Positions 7,685 through 14,971 of a DNA stretch of 64,000 nt are shown one piece after another. The position numbers and the translations under genes were made by a program. The stretch spans positions 2,294,001 through 2,358,000 of the forward strand of contig CP139918.1 in assembly GCA_034423775.1 (NCBI GenBank), written 5' to 3'. Every line of letters starts with the position of its first letter. Position 1 is the stretch's first letter. The stretch is from Alphaproteobacteria bacterium US3C007 (lineage in GTDB: Bacteria > Pseudomonadota > Alphaproteobacteria > Rhodobacterales > Rhodobacteraceae). Below the pieces are notes generated by a model that was given only the letters and a program-made list of their open reading frames with translations, was not told where the DNA came from and ran no database searches.

Positions 7685-9216
7685 GCGCTCTCAGCCAATC
7701 CAAGCTTTTCATGCAGTCCGATCCGTTGCAATTTACCGGTTGCGCCTTTTGGAATCTCATCCAAGATCAATATCTTGCGGGGCACTTTAAACGCGGCCAG
7801 CCTTTCTTGCGTGAATTTGCGGATCTCTGCCACTTCAATATCAGCACCGTCGCGCAGCACCACTGCAGCGGCCACATCCTCGCCAAGTTTTGCATGTGGC
7901 AGCGCAAAAGTAACCGCCTGCGCAACGGCCGGATGGTCCATTAAAACCTCATCTACTTCGCGGGGCGAAATCTTTTCTCCACCGCGATTGATGATTTCTT
8001 TTAACCGGCCGGTCAGCCATAAATATCCCTCTGCGTCTAAATGACCTTGATCGCCGGTGCGAAACCAGCGATGGCCCTCAGCTTCAAAAAAGCTTTTGGC
8101 ATTGGCGTCGGGGTTGCTTTCATATCCGGGGGTGACATTGGGTCCGGAAATTACGATTTCTCCCAGATCATCGATTAAATGATCTTCGTTTTCCGAGGCA
8201 ATGCGCACCATCGGGCCCGCTGCGATGCCCACGCATCCCGGTTTCTGCGCGCGCGGTGGCAACGGGTTTGAACACATTTGATGGGCTGCCTCGGTCATTC
8301 CATAGCCTTCGATAACCGGCGCGTTGAAGGTTTTGACCAATTCGTCAAAAACTTGCGGCGGCAAGGAGGCAGAGGATGAGCGTAGAAACCTGAGGCCAAC
8401 CTCGGTAATCACCTCTGCGTTGCGCGCCGCGCGTGACAGGATCGCTTGGTGCATCGTGGGAACCGCCGTGTACCATGTTGGTTGAACCTCTTTCATCAAC
8501 CCAAAGAATTTCAAAGCGTCAAACCCGGCTGTACAGCTGACGCTGGCGCCCGCGCAAAGCGATGCAGTAACAGCAGCAACCAGACCATGGATGTGGAACA
8601 GCGGCATAACGTTCAAGCAGCGATCCGCGCCGCTTAATGCAAGCGAGCTGGCAATATGGTGCCCGCTGGCGGTCAGGTTGCGGTGAAGCAAAGGCACAAT
8701 TTTTGGCCGCGAGGTGGTGCCCGATGTGTGCAGGATCAAAGCAATATCATCGGCTTGGGCGGGCACTGCTTCCGGCGCAGCAGTTGCGCTGGCTAGCGCA
8801 GAGCCGCGTAAAGAGAAAACGCCGGCTGGGCTGGCATCAGAACTGTGCAGACGAAGGATTTTAATTCCAAGTTCGTCGGCGGCTTGAACGGCCGGCCCGT
8901 CTTCATCGGCCATGACGACCAAGGCTTTTGCCTTCAGATCATCCATATAGAAGGCGTATTCATCCCGTTTATAGGCCGGGTTCAGCGGTGCGGTTACGCA
9001 CCATTGCGCGATGGTCACAAACGCCGAGGCCATTTCGGGGCCGTTTGGCAGCACGATCGCCACGCGATCTCCGCGTCCAAGCCCAAAACCTGCAAGCTGG
9101 GCTCCAATGGTTTGGGACAGCTTTCTCAATTCGCCAAACTGCATCCAAGGGCGATTTGGCGCACCTAAGGCTGGGGATGCACCTGGCGCTGATGCGAGCA
9201 TTTCTTGTAGGGTCAT
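7681..9216 (-). CDS. AMP-dependent acyl-CoA ligase, oxalate-CoA ligase-like
   Basis: A 511-residue ANL-superfamily enzyme that activates a carboxylic acid to an acyl-CoA with ATP. The phosphate-binding loop TSGTTSRPK is at residues 164-172, GYGMTEAAHQM near 310-320, the YLWLTGRLKEIINRGGEKI hinge near 405-423, and the C-terminal PKGATGKLQR carries the catalytic Lys near 495. The GYGMTEAAHQMCSNPLP stretch resembles plant AAE3/yeast Pcs60 oxalyl-CoA synthetases. The ATG at 9216 has GGAG seven bases upstream. It is cotranscribed with, and overlaps by four bases, a ketopantoate reductase-like gene. The exact acid (oxalate or another short acid) is inferred from similarity only. Confidence 0.82.
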   Translation of the reverse strand: MTLQEMLASAPGASPALGAPNRPWMQFGELRKLSQTIGAQLAGFGLGRGDRVAIVLPNGPEMASAFVTIAQWCVTAPLNPAYKRDEYAFYMDDLKAKALVVMADEDGPAVQAADELGIKILRLHSSDASPAGVFSLRGSALASATAAPEAVPAQADDIALILHTSGTTSRPKIVPLLHRNLTASGHHIASSLALSGADRCLNVMPLFHIHGLVAAVTASLCAGASVSCTAGFDALKFFGLMKEVQPTWYTAVPTMHQAILSRAARNAEVITEVGLRFLRSSSASLPPQVFDELVKTFNAPVIEGYGMTEAAHQMCSNPLPPRAQKPGCVGIAAGPMVRIASENEDHLIDDLGEIVISGPNVTPGYESNPDANAKSFFEAEGHRWFRTGDQGHLDAEGYLWLTGRLKEIINRGGEKISPREVDEVLMDHPAVAQAVTFALPHAKLGEDVAAAVVLRDGADIEVAEIRKFTQERLAAFKVPRKILILDEIPKGATGKLQRIGLHEKLGLAESA

Positions 9217-9407
9217 ATCGGCTCCGGCTTGTCGCTTGTGATCTCAACTCTCAGGAAGATAACGCGCAAAGTAAAGACTGCAAGGCAAAGCATTTATTTT
9301 GTTTAAACATGCACCAAATGCCCAGCGGGCTTAAATTTTCGCTGTCACCGGAGGGGTTTTGAGGGTAAGCGTTCCAAGCCTCGGGTATTAAAAGAAAATT
9401 TTTAACT

Positions 9408-10214
9408 ATGCTGGAAATGTTTATCTTGCTGTCGGTGGTGGGTGCCTTTGCGGGCCTGCTGGCTGGATTATTTGGCGTGGGCGGTGGCATGGTTCTGGTG
9501 CCGGCGTTTTTTTACAGTTTCACCGGCCTTGGTTATGCGGGCGCTGACACGATGCAGGTGTGCTTGGCCACGTCTTTGGCGACGATCGTCGTTACCTCAT
9601 TGCGTTCTTTGATCAGCCACCATCGCCAGGCTGGAGTTGACTGGGAGCTGCTGAAACTTTGGGCCCCGGGGATCGCGCTGGGGGCCGTGTTCGGGGTGCT
9701 GTTTGCAACGCAATTGAGGTCGATCACCTTGCAGTGGATTTTTGGCGGTTTTGGTTTGCTTATTGGATTTTATATGGTTTTTGGCCGCTCAGATTGGAGC
9801 CTTGGTGCGAAGATGCCATCGGGATGGGCGCGGGCGCTTTTATCGCCGATGATTGGATTCATATCAGTTTTGATGGGCATTGGTGGTGGCAGTCTGGGCG
9901 TGCCGCTGATGACGCTTCATGGAAAAACCATTCATCAAGCCGTTGCCACCTCATCCGGCTTTGGTTTGTTGATTGCAGCGCCGTCGGTGGTGTCTTTCTT
10001 CTTTGTTGATATTGAGGCGGGCTCACGCCCTCCCTATTCGCTGGGGGCAGTGAACCTTGTGGCCTTTGGATTGATCATTGCCATGACGTTGATCACCACG
10101 CCTTTGGGCGTACGCTTGGCGCATAGGTTAGACGCTGCAAAATTGCGCCGTATTTTTGCAATATTCATTTGCGCCGTGGCATTGAACATGCTGCGCAAAG
10201 CGATCGGATATTAA
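9408..10214 (+). CDS. TauE/SafE family permease
   Basis: A 268-residue inner-membrane protein with about eight hydrophobic helices in two related halves. Each half has the family Gly-rich signature: GLLAGLFGVGGGMVLVPAFF near residues 17-36 and FISVLMGIGGGSLGVPLMTL near 150-169. TauE/SafE proteins move small sulfur- or carbon-containing anions such as sulfite or sulfoacetate across the membrane. The gene stands alone between a divergent acyl-CoA ligase and a small secreted protein, so no substrate is suggested by context. A second, more distant member is at 50611-51366. Confidence 0.85.
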   Translation: MLEMFILLSVVGAFAGLLAGLFGVGGGMVLVPAFFYSFTGLGYAGADTMQVCLATSLATIVVTSLRSLISHHRQAGVDWELLKLWAPGIALGAVFGVLFATQLRSITLQWIFGGFGLLIGFYMVFGRSDWSLGAKMPSGWARALLSPMIGFISVLMGIGGGSLGVPLMTLHGKTIHQAVATSSGFGLLIAAPSVVSFFFVDIEAGSRPPYSLGAVNLVAFGLIIAMTLITTPLGVRLAHRLDAAKLRRIFAIFICAVALNMLRKAIGY

Positions 10215-10378
10215 GATTTTCGAAACCTCATAAAGGCCTTTTCTTGGATTTGGGGAAAATACCCCCAAGGGCGCAATAGCGTGGTGATCGCGGGTCCAGG
10301 CGCAACAGCGTACGGGGGCATTAGGAATGAGTGAGAGGTTTTCTTTATTCAAGCCCCAGCCCGTTTTAGGAGGTTTGC

Positions 10379-10672
10379 ATGAAATATCTCATCGCCCTGT
10401 TCTTGCTTGTCAGCCCCGGTTTTGCCTGTGAACACCGATCGTCATTTCTGCACAAGACGCCCGATTTCAAACTGCTGTTCTGGGGTTTGTCGAGCCAGGG
10501 GACATTGGTTGAAATTTATCAAAACAATAAATCGCGTGCTTGGTTTGCTTCCGTGACCGATGCGAGAGGTAAGATGTGCCTTGTCTCGCAAGGGCAAGGG
10601 TTTTCAACGATTTCGCCGCGCGTGTCTGCAGGTTTCTCCCTGTCATCAAAGCAGATTGATCTCAACGATTGA
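10379..10672 (+). CDS. Small secreted hypothetical protein, 97 aa
   Basis: The ATG at 10379 is preceded by an ideal AGGAGG ribosome site. Residues 1-17 look like a Sec signal peptide (MKYLIALFLLVSPGFA) with likely cleavage before Cys17-Glu18; the context does not fit a standard lipobox well. The mature protein is about 80 residues, contains two Cys (residues 17 and about 63) that could form a disulfide, and has alternating polar and hydrophobic stretches suggesting beta structure. Family not recognised. It is probably periplasmic. Confidence 0.7.
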   Translation: MKYLIALFLLVSPGFACEHRSSFLHKTPDFKLLFWGLSSQGTLVEIYQNNKSRAWFASVTDARGKMCLVSQGQGFSTISPRVSAGFSLSSKQIDLND

Positions 10673-10934
10673 CAAAAGCTGTGGCTTTGGTGGGAGAACT
10701 GCCGCTTAGCATCCTCACTGTGGCGCAGACATAGAAACACAAGCAAACAGAATGAGTTCGCTCTGATAGTGGCATCTTTGGGCTTGCCCGCGCATCGCTA
10801 AGGGGGCGGCCTGTTCGGTTGCATTGGGCTTTCATTCCCTCGAAAACGCCGCATGATAAAGCGGGGTGGACATTCATCATTTCGCCGTCACAAAGGGGGC
10901 TGATCCAACATCACTAAGCCACTCTTCGCAGCGT

Positions 10935-12035
10935 CTAGGGGTGCAAAATTTCTGCGGCAATATCTTGCAGCTTCACAACTTTATCACTGGCGCCAAGATC
11001 AATCGCGGCTTTTGGCATGCCAAATACCACGGATGTGGTTTCATCCTGCGCAACTGTTTTCCCACCTGCATCTTTGATTTGCAACAAGCCTTTTGCCCCA
11101 TCCCGTCCCATTCCGGTCATTAAAATGCCCATTGCATGTTGCTTAGCGGCAGTTGCGACAGAAAAAAATAACCTATCCACCGACGGGCAATGCCCATTCA
11201 CCAAATCGCCTTGCGTGACCTTAACCCAATAGCCTGCGCCCCTTTTTTGCACCTCAAGATGCTTGCCGCCACAGGCGATAATGGCCTGCCCTTGGCGCAC
11301 CGGTAGATGATCGGTGGCTTCTAAAACATCGATGCTGCACAATGTGTCCAACCGGTCTGCAAAGGCTTTGGTAAAGCTTGATGGCATATGCACTACGGCA
11401 ACGATGCCGGGGCAGGTTCTGGGCAAGGCGGATAAAACGCTCATCAAGGCGCTGGTTCCCCCCGTTGAAGTGCCAATGGCGACCAAATTTTTTTGATTTT
11501 TTGAGGAAACTGTGCCGCGCGGCGGTTTGGGCATCGTTTGCGGTTCGGGGATGGACGGCAGAGCGGAAGGGCGTATTGGCACCGGATCCTGTTCCACTAT
11601 CGGCGAAGCGGCGGTGGGTTTTGCCCGTGATAGCTGGGTTGGAGCATGCGATAAAAACCATATTTTTTCTTCAATTTGAGGCAATAAAAACCGAATATTT
11701 CGCATCAGGTTGCGCTCTGGTTTGATCACATAATCAGAATGCCGCGATTTTAACGATAGATTTCTATTGGCAAGCGTTGATAGCAGTTCGGGGGCCAGCA
11801 AGAATAGCGTTGGAATTTTTGTTTCGCCTTTGGCTTTGTCGAGGGCAGAGATAATATCAAGCGTGTGAACGTCGAGATTTAACAAAATAACATCGGGCGT
11901 GCGTTTTGCAAAATAGCGCAGCACGCGGCTGGCATTGCAAGGCATTGCCGTCGCCTCTATCAAGCCGGTCGATGAAAAATATTGGCTCAGGGCTTTGCGG
12001 ATGATCGCGTCAGAGGCGATGATAACGAGCTTCAT
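10935..12035 (-). CDS. cheB: Chemotaxis response regulator protein-glutamate methylesterase
   Basis: A 366-residue CheB. Residues 1-120 form a receiver domain with the phospho-acceptor Asp55 (LLNLD); the usual N-terminal acidic pair is reduced to one Asp (D9), so phosphorylation may be weak. A Pro-rich linker (about 135-175) leads to the methylesterase domain with the catalytic triad Ser190 (AIGTS), His216 (VVHMP) and Asp312 (MGRD). It removes methyl groups from the chemoreceptor and provides adaptation. It is the last gene of the leftward chemosensory operon, 13 bases after cheR. ATG 12035 starts the receiver directly. Confidence 0.92.
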   Translation of the reverse strand: MKLVIIASDAIIRKALSQYFSSTGLIEATAMPCNASRVLRYFAKRTPDVILLNLDVHTLDIISALDKAKGETKIPTLFLLAPELLSTLANRNLSLKSRHSDYVIKPERNLMRNIRFLLPQIEEKIWFLSHAPTQLSRAKPTAASPIVEQDPVPIRPSALPSIPEPQTMPKPPRGTVSSKNQKNLVAIGTSTGGTSALMSVLSALPRTCPGIVAVVHMPSSFTKAFADRLDTLCSIDVLEATDHLPVRQGQAIIACGGKHLEVQKRGAGYWVKVTQGDLVNGHCPSVDRLFFSVATAAKQHAMGILMTGMGRDGAKGLLQIKDAGGKTVAQDETTSVVFGMPKAAIDLGASDKVVKLQDIAAEILHP

Positions 12036-12048
12036 AAAAATTCAGGCC

Positions 12049-12912
12049 CTAAGGAAGATCTGGATGTTTTCGAAAGACCGCCGGTGCAACTTGTTGCAGG
12101 CCCTTTGGCATTTTTATATTCACTTCAGACAGGCCAATAAAAAGAAACCCCCCCGGCTCTAACGCGTTAAAAATGTTTTCCAAAAGCGTTACGCGACTTG
12201 CTTCGCTGAAGTATAAGATCACATTTCGGCAGAAAATGATGTGGAAACGCTGCTTGAATGGAAATTTTGCACTGGCGAGATTAAACCAGCGGAATAAGAT
12301 TTTTTCCCGCACCTTTTTGATAAACTGGAACCTGTCTTCGCCTTGTTTATGGGTGTAAGATTGAAGAATCTGCGGGGCTATTTTTTGCAAACGTTCATTT
12401 TGAAATTGCCCCGAATAACCTTTGCGCAGCATTTCGCTTGAAATATCAGTGGCCAGCACGCCCGCCTGCATCTCCCAGAATGGATCTCCATAATATTGAT
12501 GCGCTGCAAATAAGAGCGAAAATGCCTCTTCGCCAGACGCGGCTGCCGCGCTCCACATGCGCAGCTGACGGTCTGGGCGGGGCAGCTGAACGGGCGCGAT
12601 GGCGGGCAAGGCGGTTTGGGATAAATAGGTGAAATGGGCGTTTTCGCGAAAAAATGATGTATGGTTCACGGTAAAAATATCGGTCAGAGGTTGGAAAGCG
12701 CTGGTGGCTTTTGTTTCTTGCCAACGCGATATTGTGCGCGCCAGATCGGTAACCCCGTGCTCATTGAAAAACTGCAAACTGCGCGTTTTTGCAACAGGGG
12801 GAATGGTTTTGGGCAGCACCAAGCCAAACAGGTTCAAGAACAGCGCTTTGATCAGCGCATAGTCATGCGTGCTTAGGTCTTGCATGGGGGTTATTACGCG
12901 TTCCAGTCCCAT
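12049..12912 (-). CDS. cheR: Chemotaxis protein methyltransferase
   Basis: A 287-residue S-adenosylmethionine-dependent methyltransferase that methylates receptor glutamates. It has the helical N-terminal domain, then VNHTSFFRE (family NETxFFRE; the usual Glu is His here), the SAM loop MWSAAAASGEEAFSL (family AGCSTGEE with Cys and Thr replaced by Ala), ATDISSEML and the FCRNVILYF motif near the C-terminus. ATG 12912 is preferred because AGG lies just upstream; a TTG at 12924 and an ATG at 12885 are alternatives. The 5' end overlaps the 3' end of the cyclase gene by 19 bases, consistent with translational coupling. Partners are the MCP and CheB in the same operon. Confidence 0.9.
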   Translation of the reverse strand: MGLERVITPMQDLSTHDYALIKALFLNLFGLVLPKTIPPVAKTRSLQFFNEHGVTDLARTISRWQETKATSAFQPLTDIFTVNHTSFFRENAHFTYLSQTALPAIAPVQLPRPDRQLRMWSAAAASGEEAFSLLFAAHQYYGDPFWEMQAGVLATDISSEMLRKGYSGQFQNERLQKIAPQILQSYTHKQGEDRFQFIKKVREKILFRWFNLASAKFPFKQRFHIIFCRNVILYFSEASRVTLLENIFNALEPGGFLFIGLSEVNIKMPKGLQQVAPAVFRKHPDLP

Positions 12913-14945
12913 ATGCCTGTCCAAGTTTTGGGGGGCTTGGCCATCAGGTTCTGACAGCGTTTTAAAAACAAACTGGACGGGGTGAGCGAGGCGTTCAAAC
13001 CTTTTGGTTCATGCTCTTGGGCGGCTTCAAAGCAGCTATGCGCAGCTTTAAAATCCGCCTTGGTGTATTTTGAAAATCCCTCGTTGAAAGTTTCAGCCAA
13101 TCTTTTTTGCGTGTCAGACGCCGCGTCCCAGCGATCCATAAGTTCAAAACAGGCCAGAGATTGCGATTTACCTTTCACGGTCACGCGGTCGATCATGCGC
13201 GTGCAATATCGGTCTTGATGAGCGCTGATAATGCTTTCTCCCAGCAAGTTTTGCAGGCCATATAGTTTCGCAGCAGCTTCAAGTCGGGCTGCTGTATTGA
13301 CCGTATCACCGATGACGGTTAGGTCGATCCGGGCTTCAGCTGCCCCAAGATCGCAGAGGATTGCCGGGCCTGAATGCGCGCCAATTCTAAGGGCGAAAGG
13401 GTCAGTTTTTAACCGCGGATCACTTTCGTTCAATGTCTTGAGGCAGGCCTTAATCTCAAGCATTGTGTCAAGCAGCGCTTTTTGTGCGTTGTTGTTTTGC
13501 TCATGAATCCAAAAGGCCATGCAGGCATCGCCGATGAATTTATCTATATCACCGCCATGCTTAATGATCGCCCGGGTCACCAAGCTGAACAGCTTATTCA
13601 CCTGTTCCACAACATCATCTGGGGCATAGGCTTCGCATCGAGGGGTAAAATTCATGATGTCGATAAACGTCACGGTTACGGTTTTTCGATCGGCGCGCGG
13701 GGCAGTTTGTCCAGCGCCCCAAACCGCCTTTTCCAGCGCCACCTTCAACGAGGCTTTGGAGACATAACGTTGCAATTGAGCTTGTTCGTCTTTGGTGCGC
13801 CGGTCCGCGAGTGTTTTTTCAACTTTTGCAACCAAATCATGTACGCCAAAGCCTGTGGTAACCGCGGCCTTGGCGCCGGCATTCAAGGCCATCCGGATAT
13901 TTGCCTCATTGGTATCGGGCAAAAGAACGATCACCTCCGGGGTGCTGGGCAGATCGCTTGTGTTTAACCCATTAAACAGGTCAACGATCGTACCATCGCT
14001 TGGCTCAAATTCACAAATCACCAAATCGCAGGTGCTGCGCTGAACGGCTCTGAGAAAGGCGGCGATGGTGGGCACGCGTTTTGTACGAAATCCCTGCAGG
14101 TTCAAAACCGCTGCAATATCTTGGTCACTGGTTTCAGGGCCTTGCAAAATGACAATGCTTTCGCGGGCACCTCGAAACCTTTCGAGCATGGCACTGACCT
14201 TTTCTATCAACCCTTCAACATGCACCGGTTTTCCAATGAAAGCATCGACGCCCACGTCAAAGCCCTTGCGTTGGTCAGTAGCGGAGGAAAGCGTGCTTGA
14301 CATGATTAAGGTGGCCTCGGCGGTGAGGGGGTCATTTTTCAGCGCAGCGCAGGTTTCATAGCCGTTCATTTTCGGCATTTCGATATCACAAATGATCAAG
14401 TTTGGTTGCAGAGTTCGGGCCATCTGATAGCCTTCCTCGCCATCAAAAGCTTGCGCCACCTCAAAGCCTGCCTGCTGCAACGGCCCAACAATTGTTTTAT
14501 GCACCAAAGCCGAATCGTCGATCAAGAGAACTTTATTGCGCCGCGTATTTGCCTTTTCAATCGCCGCAACAAGATCTTCGCCAGCGACTGGAAACTGCAG
14601 AAAACCATCGCAAATCCCCACCACATCGGGGGCAAGCGCATAATCCAAGGATAAAAATAAAATCCGCAAATCGGTTTGAAACAGGCGCTTTAATCGAAAA
14701 GCCACATTGATCAATTCCTGTTCATTCGTGTCCGATTGCAGCACCAAAGTGGTTTTGGGGTTTTCTGAAACCTTCGTCACAATATGGTTTTTTGCAATCA
14801 GCTCGAAATCAAAGTCTTGATCTTGCAAACAGGTTTTTAAGTATGTGGAATAAAGGTCATTTTCGAGGCAAAGCAAAACGGTGTCCCGTGCCTGTGTTTG
14901 GGCCATCAGCTCGGAGGGGGGGGGCATGTGCAAATTCTGGGGCAT
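12894..14945 (-). CDS. Multi-receiver class III adenylate cyclase (response regulator)
   Basis: A 683-residue protein. Residues 20-130 are a degenerate receiver-like domain. Residues 137-255 are a canonical receiver with the acidic pair D143/D144, phospho-acceptor D187 and K239. Residues 262-380 are a third receiver-like domain with Glu312 where the acceptor Asp should be. Residues 420-600 are a class III cyclase catalytic domain: metal-binding D429 and D473, substrate-specifying K469 and T543, and the transition-state pair N550 and R554. Lys/Thr is the pattern of class IIIb adenylate cyclases, so cAMP is the expected product. A helical tail of about 75 residues follows. The gene lies directly after the CheA gene (26 bases), so CheA is the likely phosphodonor. 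No membrane helix is seen, so it is probably cytoplasmic. Confidence 0.88.
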   Translation of the reverse strand: MPQNLHMPPPSELMAQTQARDTVLLCLENDLYSTYLKTCLQDQDFDFELIAKNHIVTKVSENPKTTLVLQSDTNEQELINVAFRLKRLFQTDLRILFLSLDYALAPDVVGICDGFLQFPVAGEDLVAAIEKANTRRNKVLLIDDSALVHKTIVGPLQQAGFEVAQAFDGEEGYQMARTLQPNLIICDIEMPKMNGYETCAALKNDPLTAEATLIMSSTLSSATDQRKGFDVGVDAFIGKPVHVEGLIEKVSAMLERFRGARESIVILQGPETSDQDIAAVLNLQGFRTKRVPTIAAFLRAVQRSTCDLVICEFEPSDGTIVDLFNGLNTSDLPSTPEVIVLLPDTNEANIRMALNAGAKAAVTTGFGVHDLVAKVEKTLADRRTKDEQAQLQRYVSKASLKVALEKAVWGAGQTAPRADRKTVTVTFIDIMNFTPRCEAYAPDDVVEQVNKLFSLVTRAIIKHGGDIDKFIGDACMAFWIHEQNNNAQKALLDTMLEIKACLKTLNESDPRLKTDPFALRIGAHSGPAILCDLGAAEARIDLTVIGDTVNTAARLEAAAKLYGLQNLLGESIISAHQDRYCTRMIDRVTVKGKSQSLACFELMDRWDAASDTQKRLAETFNEGFSKYTKADFKAAHSCFEAAQEHEPKGLNASLTPSSLFLKRCQNLMAKPPKTWTGIWDWNA

Positions 14946-14971
14946 GGTTAATCCAAATCCTTAGGCAGAGC

